This document shows, one piece after another, positions 24,050-34,206 of a stretch of DNA of 47,742 bases; the first letter of the stretch is position 1; each line of letters opens with the position of its first letter. The translations under genes and the position numbers were made by a program. The DNA is from WJMT01 sp964445575. GTDB lineage: Bacteria; Acidobacteriota; Aminicenantia; Aminicenantales; Aminicenantaceae. Location of the stretch: the NCBI GenBank assembly GCA_964445575.1, contig CAYULB010000012.1, forward strand, positions 1 to 47,742, in the 5' to 3' direction. The notes beneath the pieces are model-generated. The model did no database searches, was not told the origin of the DNA, and saw only the letters and a program-made list of their open reading frames with translations.

Positions 24050-25354
24050 ATGAAAAAGAAAATAATAATCAGCACTTTAATAGGAATTGCGGTAATCTCA
24101 GTTATTCTGTATTTTACTGTTATTAAAAACAAAAATTCAAACGGTTTGGTGTATATTAAAGAAGAGATAGACAGAGGAAACATCACTGCTTTAGTCGATA
24201 CCACAGGCACGGTGAATCCAGTCACTATTGTGGATGTGGGAAGTCAGGTATCCGGGGAGATCTCTGAGATTTATGTGGACTTCAATTCTGAAGTGAAAAA
24301 GGGTCAGGTGATAGCAAGACTCAATCCAGAGCTTTTTCAAACCAGAGTCAACCAAAATGAAGCCAATTACCTGAGTGCACAAGCCAGGCTGGAGAAGGCA
24401 GAAGTCACGCTTCAAAATGCGAAGAAACAAATGGAAAGGACGCTGGAACTTTTTAAAAGAGATTTGGTCTCTACTGAAGAGAAGGAAAGTGCGGAGGCAG
24501 TTTATTTCAATGCGAAAGCTGATTTGCAGCAGGCTGAGGCCAGTCTAGAGCAGGCCAAATCTCAGCTTGAGTCAAGCAAAGTAGACCTTTCTCATACCAT
24601 TACCCGTTCTCCCATTGATGGAGTGGTGATCAACCGGAATTACAATGTGGGCCAAACCGTAGCCGCCAGCTTTCAGGCTCCGGTACTTTTTCAGATAGCC
24701 AATGACCTCACCAAAATGCAGGTCGAATGTGAGGTGGATGAGGCTGATATTGGAAAGGTTAAAGAAGGGCAGAAGGTCAGATTCACGGTGGATGCTTTTC
24801 CAGATGAAGAATTCAGGGGCGAAGTCAGACAAGTAAGGTATTCTCCTGAAGTTGTATCCAATGTGGTTACATACACCACCATTGCAGATGTAGAAAATCC
24901 TGAATTGAAATTAAGACCTGGAATGACAGCAACCGTCTCTATTGTGGTGGGGGAAGCCAAAAATGCTCTGAGGGTCCCTAATTCAGCCTTAAGGTATAAT
25001 CCTCCCCAGGAAGTGATGCAGCAGGTTTTTGCTGAGATGAAGCAAAAAAGAAACGCCCAGGGAGACAAATCAGGTCAGATGAAAGATAAGCCTTCGAATT
25101 TGCAGGGAAAGGGCCAGAGTAGGGGATTAGCTCCGGCTCAAAATAAGGGAAAAGATATGGCCAGTGTTTGGATGCAGGATGAGAACGGAAAACTCAAGAG
25201 GGTATTTATACGTACAGGAGTGACAGACAATGTGTACACTGAAATAAAAAGTAATAATTTAGAAGAAGGCCAGGAAGTCATAGTGGATGAAGGAAGAGCC
25301 GGAGACCAAAGGATAGGAGTGTCCACGGGACGGATGATGAGAATAATCCGCTAA
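24050..25354 (+). CDS. MacA-like periplasmic adaptor (membrane fusion protein)
   Basis: The 434-residue protein has an N-terminal membrane anchor (residues 4-24), a biotinyl-lipoyl half (VDVGSQVSGEISEIYVDFNS, KKGQVIARLNP), a long helical hairpin (about 100-190), the second lipoyl half (TITRSPIDGVVINRNYNVG) and beta-barrel and membrane-proximal domains. An insert of about 60 residues rich in Gln, Lys and Gly lies near residue 330-385. It links inner-membrane ABC transporter and outer-membrane channel. AGGAGG precedes the start. ATPase, permease and TolC-like genes follow directly. Confidence 0.9.
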   Translation: MKKKIIISTLIGIAVISVILYFTVIKNKNSNGLVYIKEEIDRGNITALVDTTGTVNPVTIVDVGSQVSGEISEIYVDFNSEVKKGQVIARLNPELFQTRVNQNEANYLSAQARLEKAEVTLQNAKKQMERTLELFKRDLVSTEEKESAEAVYFNAKADLQQAEASLEQAKSQLESSKVDLSHTITRSPIDGVVINRNYNVGQTVAASFQAPVLFQIANDLTKMQVECEVDEADIGKVKEGQKVRFTVDAFPDEEFRGEVRQVRYSPEVVSNVVTYTTIADVENPELKLRPGMTATVSIVVGEAKNALRVPNSALRYNPPQEVMQQVFAEMKQKRNAQGDKSGQMKDKPSNLQGKGQSRGLAPAQNKGKDMASVWMQDENGKLKRVFIRTGVTDNVYTEIKSNNLEEGQEVIVDEGRAGDQRIGVSTGRMMRIIR

Positions 25355-25369
25355 TGGCAGGAAAAGAAA

Positions 25370-26071
25370 ATGAGTGAGAACAATAATCTTATAAAATTGG
25401 ATAACATCACCAAAACTTATGTGATGGGTGAAAATAAACTACACGCTCTTAAGGGCATTTCCTGCACCATAAAACGTGGTGAAATGATTGCGATCAAGGG
25501 ACCTTCAGGTTCGGGAAAGTCCACCTTGATGAACATCATAGGCTGCCTGGATAAGCCTACATCAGGAATCTACTATCTTGAAAATGAGCTGGTATCTGAG
25601 TTAGATAAAAACCGGCTTGCTGGAATAAGAAATAAGAGAATCGGATTTGTCTTTCAGAGTTTTAATCTTTTAGCCCGAACTTCAGCCCTAGAAAATGTTG
25701 AGCTGCCGCTCATTTATTCCAATGTTCCGGCAAAAGAAGCTCGAGAAAAAGCAATGGCCGCCCTCAAACAGGTGGGCTTAGAAGGGAGAGAGGGACACCA
25801 ACCCAATCAATTGTCCGGAGGAGAAAATCAAAGAGTGGCCATTGCCAGGGCCTTGGTTAACAACCCTTCCTTGATCCTGGCAGATGAGCCCACTGGAAAC
25901 CTGGACACCAAAACCGGAATAGACATCATGGAAGTTTTTAAAGAGCTCCATGAGAAACGAGGAATAACTATTATTCTGGTAACTCACGACCCAGAGGTAA
26001 CAGTTTATGCTGAAAATATCATCCATCTCCGGGATGGCCTTATTGAGAATGAGAAAAGGAGTCAGAAATGA
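25370..26071 (+). CDS. MacB/LolD-type ABC transporter ATP-binding protein
   Basis: The 233-residue ATPase has Walker A GPSGSGKST, Q-loop FVFQSFNLL, signature LSGGENQRVAIARAL and Walker B LILADEPTGNLD, followed by the His switch (VTHDPE). The LolD/MacB/FtsE branch is indicated by DEPTGNLD and by the adjacent FtsX-like permease. The stop overlaps the permease start by four bases. In classical MacB, ATPase and permease are one chain; here they are separate. Confidence 0.94.
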   Translation: MSENNNLIKLDNITKTYVMGENKLHALKGISCTIKRGEMIAIKGPSGSGKSTLMNIIGCLDKPTSGIYYLENELVSELDKNRLAGIRNKRIGFVFQSFNLLARTSALENVELPLIYSNVPAKEAREKAMAALKQVGLEGREGHQPNQLSGGENQRVAIARALVNNPSLILADEPTGNLDTKTGIDIMEVFKELHEKRGITIILVTHDPEVTVYAENIIHLRDGLIENEKRSQK

Positions 26072-27282
26072 AATTATTAAGAACTTTAAAAGTAGCACTT
26101 AAAGCGTTGGGCAGAAACAAGATGCGCACTTTTTTGACTGCTTTAGGCATCATAATCGGAGTGGGAGCGGTGATCGCTATGGTGAGCATCGGACAGGGTG
26201 CTAAAAATGAAGTAGAGGAGCGCTTCAGCCAAATGGGGACCAACCTTCTTTTTGTGAGACCCGGGAGCCGGCAATTCCGGGGGCGCCATGGAGGAGGAGG
26301 TTCTTATGATACGCTGACTGCAGAAGATGCCAAAGCTTTGGTTGAGAACAGCAGCCTGATTCAGTATGTATCTCCCAATGTCAATACTCGGGCACAGGTC
26401 ATCTATTCAAATAAAAATTGGAATACCTCTATCTACGGAGTAGGAGATAAATATCCTCTGATAAGGAACTGGGAGATAGACGAAGGGGTTTTCTTTAGCG
26501 AGGCTCAAGTCAGGTCTGGTCAGAAAGTCTGTGTTTTGGGAAGTGATGTCAACAACAATCTTTTTGAAGGCATGAGTCCCATCGGACAGGTCATCAGAAT
26601 AAATAAAATACCTTTTAGAGTCATCGGAACCTTGAAACCCAAAGGAGCTTCTGGCTGGTTCAGTCAAGATGATGTGATCTTTATTCCTTACACCACAGCC
26701 CAAACCCGGTTGGTGGGGATCAATTATGTTCAATCCATTGATGTGTCTGCCATAAACGGAAGAGTGACAGCTGAAGCCCAGAAGCACATAGAAGAGATCT
26801 TAAGGATAAGGCATAAAATCGCTCCCGGAGCAGAGGATGATTTCAATGTAAGGAACATGACTGATATCCAGGAAGGGGCCTCAGAAGCCACCCAGGTTTT
26901 AACTATCCTTTTAGGGGGGATTGCTTCCATATCCCTGCTGGTGGGGGGAATTGGGATCATGAACATCATGCTGGTTTCAGTCACAGAACGAATCCGGGAA
27001 ATCGGAGTGAGGATGTCAGTGGGAGCCAGAGAGAGGGATATCCTGCTTCAATTTCTCATTGAAGCCATTGTTCTGAGTTTGATGGGAGGACTGTTAGGAA
27101 TTTTATTAGGAGTTGGAAGCTCCAAGCTCATCTCCCAATTTGCGGGCATGGAAACCGTTGTTTCTTTTGGATCCATCCTCCTCGCCTTTTTGTTTGCCGG
27201 ATCTGTGGGTATTTTCTTTGGATTCTACCCGGCTAAAAAAGCTTCCACGTTGGACCCCATAGATGCTCTTCGCTATGAATAA
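26068..27282 (+). CDS. MacB-type ABC transporter permease (FtsX-like)
   Basis: The 404-residue protein has the MacB_PCD plan: first helix (MRTFLTALGIIIGVGAVIAMV), a large periplasmic domain (about 45-270) and three C-terminal helices (ILLGGIASISLLVGGIGIMNIMLVS, LIEAIVLSLMGGLLGILLGV and the last before GFYPAKKAS). VTERIREIGVRMSVGA is the typical coupling segment. It works with the preceding ATPase and adaptor to expel a substrate such as a peptide, lipid or drug; the substrate is unknown. Confidence 0.92.
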   Translation: MKLLRTLKVALKALGRNKMRTFLTALGIIIGVGAVIAMVSIGQGAKNEVEERFSQMGTNLLFVRPGSRQFRGRHGGGGSYDTLTAEDAKALVENSSLIQYVSPNVNTRAQVIYSNKNWNTSIYGVGDKYPLIRNWEIDEGVFFSEAQVRSGQKVCVLGSDVNNNLFEGMSPIGQVIRINKIPFRVIGTLKPKGASGWFSQDDVIFIPYTTAQTRLVGINYVQSIDVSAINGRVTAEAQKHIEEILRIRHKIAPGAEDDFNVRNMTDIQEGASEATQVLTILLGGIASISLLVGGIGIMNIMLVSVTERIREIGVRMSVGARERDILLQFLIEAIVLSLMGGLLGILLGVGSSKLISQFAGMETVVSFGSILLAFLFAGSVGIFFGFYPAKKASTLDPIDALRYE

Positions 27283-27371
27283 AAAAAATTGAAATAAAAT
27301 AGACATTTAAAAAAGCGAATTTATTTGAAGCTTAAAATAAGTTTCAGGAGAATGATCGTAAGGAGGACAAT

Positions 27372-28934
27372 ATGCAAATGCGAAAATTAGCTGCTATTTT
27401 ACTGCTCTCGGCAGGGATTTCATGGTGCCTCTGGGCTCAGGATAAGCCCAGTGAAATTCATCTTTCCTTAGAAGAATGCATAGCTAAGGCTTTAAAAAAC
27501 AATCTTAATATTCAAGCAGAATTGTTGAGGCCTGAGTTAGCCGAAGTTTCAGTCTCACAGGCGCAGGAAAAGTTTATGCCCACCCTTTCTATGAACTACA
27601 GAAGACGAGATGAAAATTCTGCATCCTATTCTTTTTTGGATGCTGAAGATACAGTGCAGACATTGAGTAACAGCTTTTCCACACAGATATCACAGCAGCT
27701 TCCTACAGGAGGGACCTTGGGCTTTTCACTCAATGGTTCAACATATGATACCAATAGAAATTTTATGACCATAAATCCCAGATATTCCAGTCAGCTGAGT
27801 TTTGATTTAAGTCAGCCGCTTTTAAGGAATTTCGGCATTAATATCAGTCGAAGAGATATCATTGTTGCTAAAAATGAGCTGGAAATATCTGAAGTAGAGC
27901 TGGAGCGAGCTCTGCAGGAACAGATTTACCAGGTAGAACAGGCTTACTGGAATTTAGTGTATGCTATTGAAAGCTTAGAGGTTCAAAAGCAGTCTTTGGG
28001 GTTGGCGGGGGAACTTTTAGAAAAAAATAAACGGTCCGTGGAAGTGGGCTCAATGGCTCCCATTGAGATTATAAATGCCCAGGCAACCGTTGCCCAGAGA
28101 CAGGCTGATATTCTGGCGGCTGAGGCTGAAGTTAAAAACAATGAGGATAGATTAAAGACCATTATCAATCTAGCTGCGGAGGTTCAAATCCCAAAAGGGG
28201 CTGTTATTGTCCCAAGGGATAAACCTGCATATGAAAAAATAGACATAAGTCTGGATGAAGCGCTTTCCATTGCTCTGCAGAACCGTCCTGATTTGGCAGC
28301 ATCCCGGATTAGCCTGGAAAACAGCGAAATCAACCTTAATTATACCAAAAACCAGCTTCTGCCAGCACTGGATTTAACAGCTTCCTACTGGAGTCCTGGC
28401 GTCTCTGGAGATCAGATAGTTTATTTAAATGACAATCCTCTCACCGGAATTGTGGTTGGAGAAATCCCTGGGGGATTTGGGGATTCTTTTTCAGATGCTT
28501 TTGGTTTCAAATATCAAAACTGGTCTGTGGGATTAACTCTGGATATTCCTCTCAGCAATTTTCTTTCCCGAGCGCAGTACCAGCAAGCCCGGTTAAACCT
28601 GGAAAGAGCAAAGCTTCAGTTAAAAAATCAGGAGCAGGAAATATTTAGAGACATAAAAATTGCAGTCCGAAATGTGACCACCAATTATAAACGGATCCAG
28701 GCCTACCAGGCAGCGAGAGAATTGGCTGAGAGGCAGTTAGAGGCTGAAGAAGAAAAACTTAAGGTCGGGCTGAGTACAAATTATCTGGTGCTTCAATATC
28801 AGGCTGAGCTTGCCTCAACCAGGTCTTCTGAACTGAGGTCAGTGATTGATTATAAGCTTTCTCTGGCACAGCTTTACAGAGATTTAGGCATTATTTTGGA
28901 TGAAAAAGACATTTCTATTATGGACATAAGATAA
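27372..28934 (+). CDS. TolC-like outer-membrane efflux protein of the MacAB-type exporter
   Basis: The 520-residue protein has a signal peptide (LAAILLLSAGISWCLWAQ) and the internal duplication of TolC-type channels: IHLSLEECIAKALKNN near the N-terminus and ISLDEALSIALQNRPDL in the middle, each followed by long helices. AAGGAGG lies five bases before the ATG. It is 90 bases after the permease gene and completes a tripartite system from cytoplasm to outside. Confidence 0.9.
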   Translation: MQMRKLAAILLLSAGISWCLWAQDKPSEIHLSLEECIAKALKNNLNIQAELLRPELAEVSVSQAQEKFMPTLSMNYRRRDENSASYSFLDAEDTVQTLSNSFSTQISQQLPTGGTLGFSLNGSTYDTNRNFMTINPRYSSQLSFDLSQPLLRNFGINISRRDIIVAKNELEISEVELERALQEQIYQVEQAYWNLVYAIESLEVQKQSLGLAGELLEKNKRSVEVGSMAPIEIINAQATVAQRQADILAAEAEVKNNEDRLKTIINLAAEVQIPKGAVIVPRDKPAYEKIDISLDEALSIALQNRPDLAASRISLENSEINLNYTKNQLLPALDLTASYWSPGVSGDQIVYLNDNPLTGIVVGEIPGGFGDSFSDAFGFKYQNWSVGLTLDIPLSNFLSRAQYQQARLNLERAKLQLKNQEQEIFRDIKIAVRNVTTNYKRIQAYQAARELAERQLEAEEEKLKVGLSTNYLVLQYQAELASTRSSELRSVIDYKLSLAQLYRDLGIILDEKDISIMDIR

Positions 28935-28962
28935 AAAAACGTTTATCATACCTTTTTCATTT

Positions 28963-29011
28963 CCCTGATATTTTCAAGAAGAGAAGGCCGTACACATGAA
29001 AAATTTCAGGG
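28963..29011. repeat. Imperfect inverted repeat between exporter and DUF5916 genes
   Basis: CCCTGATATTTTC (28963-28975) and GAAAAATTTCAGGG (28998-29011) form a stem of about 12 pairs with one irregularity and a loop of about 22 bases. No T-tract follows the right arm, so it is not a standard terminator. It may stabilise mRNA ends or be an attenuator. Confidence 0.45.
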
Positions 29012-29112
29012 TATCAGGCCATCTTACCAAGTTAGTTTTTTGAGTTTTCATTCTGAGTGAAGAAAGAAAAGAGAAGAGGAAAAAGTTTAAAAAATATCCA
29101 CTCTGAGTTGAA

Positions 29113-31290
29113 ATGTTTAGGTTTTCTGTAAAATTACTGGCGGTGTTCTGGTTCACAATTTTGTTATCTGCGCCTTATTTTGCCTCAGAAACCAATAGAA
29201 ATTATAGTGTCAAAGCAATTGAATTTTCTCCTCCTCCCAAGATAGATGGAAAGCTTGATGATTTGTTTTGGGAAAAAGCAGCTCACCTCAGAGACTTCAC
29301 CCAATTTGAGCCGGCCGAGGGCGGCGTGCCTTCTGAGAGAACAGAAGCTTATGTGGGTTATGACAAAGAGAATCTGTATATAGCTGTAAGATGCTATGAT
29401 TCCAGGCCAAAAAGGATCAGGGCTTCCCTGTGCAAGAGGGATAAGGTGGAAGGCGATGACCAGATAACAATATATCTGGATACTTTCTGGGACAAGAAAA
29501 GAGCATTTGTTTTCCAAGTGAACCCCTGCGGCGTGCAGTCTGATGGGATTTACAATGAATTTCAAAGGAGAAGGCCGGGGAGCGGATTTGAAAAAATCGA
29601 CAAGACTTGGGATGCTTTTTTTCTGTCTGATGCTCGGATTGATGAGTCAGGATACACCGTAGAAATGCAGATCCCTTTTAAAAGTCTTCGATTTCCGGAT
29701 TCTACGCCTCAAATGTGGGGTTTTCAGATACAGCGGGAAATCAGGAGAAAAAATGAGGATATATATTGGGCTCCCCGCTCTAGAGATATCAATGGCTTTC
29801 TCACTCAATCAGGGACTTTACAGATTGAAGGAGACCTTGAGAGCGGAAAAAATCTGGAAGTAATGCCTGTGGTTACGGGAAGAAAAACTGATGGAGACAG
29901 ATTGAAGCCAAGACCTGGCATAAATTTGAAGTATGGAATTACTTCTGATTTAACAGCTGACCTGACTTTTAATCCAGATTTCAGTCAAATTGAAGCAGAC
30001 ATACCCCAGGTAGAAGTCAATCAAAGATATGAAATTTACTATCCTGAAAAACGTCCCTTTTTTCTGGAAGGAAAGGATATCTTTGATACTCCTATGGAAC
30101 TTCTTTACACCCGGACGATTATCAATCCCCTTTGGGGAATGAAGCTGACTGGCAAAATCGGTAGAACAAGCCTTGGTTTTTTGAATGTTTTTGATCAAAA
30201 GCCTTCCATTATTGATATTCCCAATGCTTCCGAATCTTATCAGGAGAGTATAGAACACGGAATGATCAATATCTTTAGAGTCAAGCATGATATTTTTTCA
30301 GAATCATACATAGGTTTTCTGCTGATGGATAAAGAGACCGGAGAAGGATGGGATTCTCTTTTTAAGAATTACAACCGGATAGGCGGCATAGACGCTCATT
30401 TCAAATTCAAGAAGTATTACCGATTTTCTTTTCAGCTTGTGGGTTCTTCAAGCAAAGTTCAGGATGAGAAGACCGATTTAGTCCCGGCTTTGAATTTAAA
30501 TTTTTCTCATTCTTCCCGTCACTGGGATATTTCAACAGAATACTCCAGTCTTCCTGAAGAGTTTGAGTCTTCCCTGGGATATTTCAGACGAAAAGACATT
30601 CGTTCGTTCAGCACCAGAGTGGGATACAATATTCTTCCCCAGAATGATTTCATTGTCAATATCCGGCCTTCTATCGAATACAGAAGAACCTATGACTTTG
30701 AAAACATTCTAACCGATGATGAAATACAGGTGGGAGGATTTATCAGCGGCTGGCGGAACTCGTTTATTTATGCGGGATTTACAACAGGGCTGGAAAGATA
30801 TGAAGGCATTGATTTTTATAAAAATAATTTCCGCTCCTATTTTGAGTCAGAACCTTTTTCTTGGTTTACCCTGAATCTCTCCTTTTCGACAGGAGGGGGC
30901 ATCTATTATGAAGAGGATCCTTATTTAGGGTATAAGATTTCTTATGGCATGAGGGCCACGTTTAAGCCCCTGAGAAATCTAAATATTTTTTATAACTACA
31001 GGAACGAATCTTTTTTTAAACACAGGGGAGGGGACAGAGTTTATCAAATCAATCTCATAAGCCAGAGGATTTCCTACCAGCTTACCCGCACACTCTCTCT
31101 CCGGCTTATTACAGATTATAATGATTATGAGGGGGATTTTTACAACAGTATTCTCTTGAGCTATGTATTGAATCCCGGAACTGTGTTTTACCTGGGAGTA
31201 GATGACAACCAGGGAAGAGAAGACTCAGGAATATTCCGCAACCAGGGAAGGTATTATTTCATTAAATTTTCATATTGGTGGCGAATCTAG
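29113..31290 (+). CDS. DUF5916 outer-membrane protein with CBM9-like N-terminal domain
   Basis: The 725-residue protein has a signal peptide, then a carbohydrate-binding-module-9-like domain (about residues 35-230) with KIDGKLDDLFWEKAAHLRDF, ENLYIAVRCYDS and DDQITIYLDTFWD. The remaining two thirds is a DUF5916 region with alternating strands typical of an outer-membrane beta-barrel (DLTFNPDFSQIEADIPQV, YEIYYPEKRPFFLEG) and ends in aromatic residues (FSYWWRI), as do many barrels. Such proteins are frequent in Bacteroidota and Acidobacteriota; no function is proven. It lies 178 bases behind the TolC-like gene and may be separately expressed. Confidence 0.82.
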   Translation: MFRFSVKLLAVFWFTILLSAPYFASETNRNYSVKAIEFSPPPKIDGKLDDLFWEKAAHLRDFTQFEPAEGGVPSERTEAYVGYDKENLYIAVRCYDSRPKRIRASLCKRDKVEGDDQITIYLDTFWDKKRAFVFQVNPCGVQSDGIYNEFQRRRPGSGFEKIDKTWDAFFLSDARIDESGYTVEMQIPFKSLRFPDSTPQMWGFQIQREIRRKNEDIYWAPRSRDINGFLTQSGTLQIEGDLESGKNLEVMPVVTGRKTDGDRLKPRPGINLKYGITSDLTADLTFNPDFSQIEADIPQVEVNQRYEIYYPEKRPFFLEGKDIFDTPMELLYTRTIINPLWGMKLTGKIGRTSLGFLNVFDQKPSIIDIPNASESYQESIEHGMINIFRVKHDIFSESYIGFLLMDKETGEGWDSLFKNYNRIGGIDAHFKFKKYYRFSFQLVGSSSKVQDEKTDLVPALNLNFSHSSRHWDISTEYSSLPEEFESSLGYFRRKDIRSFSTRVGYNILPQNDFIVNIRPSIEYRRTYDFENILTDDEIQVGGFISGWRNSFIYAGFTTGLERYEGIDFYKNNFRSYFESEPFSWFTLNLSFSTGGGIYYEEDPYLGYKISYGMRATFKPLRNLNIFYNYRNESFFKHRGGDRVYQINLISQRISYQLTRTLSLRLITDYNDYEGDFYNSILLSYVLNPGTVFYLGVDDNQGREDSGIFRNQGRYYFIKFSYWWRI

Positions 31291-31386
31291 GTTATTCTTT
31301 TCTGTTTGCTGATGCAGTTTTGAATTTTTATCTAGGATAGAGGGTATTGTGACTCAAGGAAAAGATCATCAAAGAGGGCCGGCTTG

Positions 31387-34101
31387 TTAGGCTTTCAGGT
31401 ATTTTTTTAAATACTGTGATGTATAAGAATTTTCTGCGGTTACACATTCTTCGGGAGGTCCCTGAGCCACGATTTCACCTCCTTTTTCTCCTCCTTCAGG
31501 TCCCAAATCAATAAGGTAATCACAGCACTTTATCACATCCAGATTGTGCTCAATCACAACCACAGTGCTCCCCCTATCTACCAGTTTTTGGAATGTGTCC
31601 ATAAGAATGGATATATCATGGAGGTGGAGTCCGATAGTGGGTTCGTCAAAAAGATACAGTATCTTGGTTTTTTTCTGGTGGACCAGGTTATGGGCTAATT
31701 TAATGCGCTGCAGCTCACCCCCTGAAAGAGTCGTGGTGGGCTGTCCAAGTCTAAGGTATCCCAGACCAACCTCCATCAGCGGGTTGAGTTTATGGAGTAT
31801 TTTTGACTTATCTTGGAAAAAATCACAAGCATCGGAAACACTCATATTCAGGACATCATCGATATTCTTGTCTCTGTATTTGACTTCAAGGATTTCCTTT
31901 TTAAAACGTTTTCCTTTACATTCCTCACAGGTGAGAATCACATCAGATAAGAACTGCATCTCTACAATTTGCTGGCCCGCTCCTTTGCAGGATTCGCACC
32001 TTCCTCCAGAAGTATTAAATGAGAAAAATCCTGGGCTGTAGCCATGAGATTTGGCTTCACGAGTCAGGCTGAATAGGTCCCTGATTCCGTCCATGGCTTT
32101 GGTATAGGTGGCAGGAATGGAGCGGGGAGAAGTGCTTAAAGGAGACTGGTCTACCAGGATGATTTTGTCAACGTGGTCCTTTCCCCTGATTTCTCTAAAT
32201 CCTTCGGATTCTTCTCCTTTCCATCCTTTGTACAGAACATCGAAAAGAAGTGTGCTTTTCCCCGAGCCTGAAACTCCGGTCACACAGGTAATTACGTTTA
32301 AAGGGATATGGACATCCAAATTTTTGAGGTTATGTTTGGTTGCGTTTTTTATGGTTATGAATTTATCAGGTTTTTTTCTTTTTTCAGGGACTCTGATTTT
32401 CTTTTCCCCTTTCATAAATTGTGAGGTAAGGGAGGATGAATCATTCATAAAACTCTTCATGTCCCCAGCAAACATAACCTGACCTCCATGTTCTCCGGCC
32501 CCTGGTCCTAAGTCTATCAAATATTCGGCAGCTTTAATGATTTCTGGATCATGTTCCACTACCAGGACCGTATTTCCCATCTTTTTGAGAGATTTGAGGA
32601 TTTCTATAAGACGGTGATTGTCTCTGGCATGAAGGCCTATACTGGGTTCGTCCAGCACGAAAAGAGTTCCTACTAATGAGGCGCTGAGAGCAGATGCGAG
32701 ATTGATGCGCTGGGCCTCTCCCCCGCTTAAAGTAAAGGTGATTCGGTCAAGGGTAATATAATCAAGCCCTACTTTCAGAAGGAATTTGAGCCGATTCTGG
32801 ATTTCTGTAATTAATTTTCCGGAGACTTTTTTTTGAAAGGAAGTTAATTGAATCTCATGGAAAAAGGCATAAACATTCCGGACTGTTTTTTGTGTGACTT
32901 CGCCGATAGAAAGGCCTTTAATTTTAACATTCAGGGCCTTCTGGTTCAGCCGCATCTGATGGCATTTTGGACAGGGAATGTATTTCCGGTATCGCGCCAG
33001 AAAAACTCTTACCTGGACCTTGTATTTCTTTCGTTTAAGGCGCTCAAAAAACCCCATTACCCCTTTGTAAGCTCCTTCCCCTTCGAACACAAACCGCTGC
33101 TGTTGTTCTGTTAACGCTTTAAACGGGAGGTTTGTGGGAATGCCCTTCTTCCTGGCTCTATCCAGCAGGTTCTGCATTCTTCTTCTGGAAGAAGGTTTGG
33201 TCCATGGTTCTATGGCTCCGTCTTCCAGTGAAAGGTTCTTATCGGGTACAATTTTATCTTTATCAATGACAGCCAGGTTCCCGAATCCATGGCAGGTGGG
33301 ACAGGCTCCTTGAGGGTTGTTAAAGGAGAAGAGGGTAGGTGTGGGATCGTCATATTCGATGTGGCATTTTTTGCATTCCAGGCGGCTGGAGAAAAGAAAC
33401 TTTTTGCCGTCCTGAGTATGGACTATCACTGTTCCCTCTCCTTTTTTCATAGCTGTTTCTAAGGAGTCAACCAGCCGTTCTCTTTCCTCTCTCTCAAGGA
33501 TTAAACTATCCATATAAACTTGAAGAGTTTCTTTGTCTTTCTCAGCCGCATCTTTGAGCGAGACCACTTGATTGTTCTCAAAGAGACGAAAAAAGCCATC
33601 CTCTTGCAGAGCTTGGAACCCCTTCTCTTTAGTCCAAGGAAAAGTTATGGTGATTTGACTTTGAGCAGGAAGTCTGTACAAAGTGTCCACTATAGCATCA
33701 ATAGTGTCCCTCTTTACAGGTTTTCCGCATTTGAGGCAGTGGATCACACCGATCCGGGCAAAAAGAATGCGCAAAAAGTCATGTATTTCAGTGACTGTTG
33801 CCACTGTGGATCGGGGATTTTTAGTGGTCGCTTTCTGTTGGATAGCAACAGCAGGGGTGATTCCTTGTATTTTGTCTGCATCTGGTTTTTCCATTCTTTC
33901 TAAAAATTGCCGGGCATAGGCGGAAAGGGATTCAATAAAGCGCCGCTGTCCCTCTGCATAAAGAGTGTCAAAGGCAAGTGAGGATTTTCCAGAACCAGAG
34001 ATTCCCGTGACAATAACCAGCATGTTCAAAGGGATGTCCAGGTCTATGTTTTTGAGATTGTGAACTTTTACGCCGCGCAGTTTAATCCTTTGTTCGTTCA
34101 T
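31387..34101 (-). CDS. uvrA: UvrABC system protein A
   Basis: The 904-residue protein has two ABC modules, each with Walker A (GISGSGKSS near residue 34; GVSGSGKST in the second half), signatures (LSGGEAQRINLA; LSGGELQRIKLA) and Walker B (LDEPSIGLH; FDEPTIGLH). The zinc motifs are CKKC/CPTCHGFG in the first half and CESCKGAG/CEECKGKR in the second. It finds bulky DNA damage with UvrB. The length is slightly below the usual 930-960. A good promoter is seen at 34166-34194. Confidence 0.96.
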   Translation of the reverse strand: MNEQRIKLRGVKVHNLKNIDLDIPLNMLVIVTGISGSGKSSLAFDTLYAEGQRRFIESLSAYARQFLERMEKPDADKIQGITPAVAIQQKATTKNPRSTVATVTEIHDFLRILFARIGVIHCLKCGKPVKRDTIDAIVDTLYRLPAQSQITITFPWTKEKGFQALQEDGFFRLFENNQVVSLKDAAEKDKETLQVYMDSLILEREERERLVDSLETAMKKGEGTVIVHTQDGKKFLFSSRLECKKCHIEYDDPTPTLFSFNNPQGACPTCHGFGNLAVIDKDKIVPDKNLSLEDGAIEPWTKPSSRRRMQNLLDRARKKGIPTNLPFKALTEQQQRFVFEGEGAYKGVMGFFERLKRKKYKVQVRVFLARYRKYIPCPKCHQMRLNQKALNVKIKGLSIGEVTQKTVRNVYAFFHEIQLTSFQKKVSGKLITEIQNRLKFLLKVGLDYITLDRITFTLSGGEAQRINLASALSASLVGTLFVLDEPSIGLHARDNHRLIEILKSLKKMGNTVLVVEHDPEIIKAAEYLIDLGPGAGEHGGQVMFAGDMKSFMNDSSSLTSQFMKGEKKIRVPEKRKKPDKFITIKNATKHNLKNLDVHIPLNVITCVTGVSGSGKSTLLFDVLYKGWKGEESEGFREIRGKDHVDKIILVDQSPLSTSPRSIPATYTKAMDGIRDLFSLTREAKSHGYSPGFFSFNTSGGRCESCKGAGQQIVEMQFLSDVILTCEECKGKRFKKEILEVKYRDKNIDDVLNMSVSDACDFFQDKSKILHKLNPLMEVGLGYLRLGQPTTTLSGGELQRIKLAHNLVHQKKTKILYLFDEPTIGLHLHDISILMDTFQKLVDRGSTVVVIEHNLDVIKCCDYLIDLGPEGGEKGGEIVAQGPPEECVTAENSYTSQYLKKYLKA

Positions 34102-34165
34102 TTTTATTCATAAATCTCTATTATAGATTGAATTTTGATTTTAGCAATTTCGAAATGAATATTGT

Positions 34166-34194
34166 ATATTAGTCCCCCAAAATGAAAAGTTCAA
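34166..34194 (-). promoter_or_regulatory. Candidate uvrA promoter
   Basis: Minus strand: TTGAAC (34194-34189), 17-base spacer, TAATAT (34171-34166), about 65 bases before the uvrA start. No convincing LexA-type palindrome was seen here. Confidence 0.5.
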
Positions 34195-34206
34195 ACAGGA
34201 TTGAGT

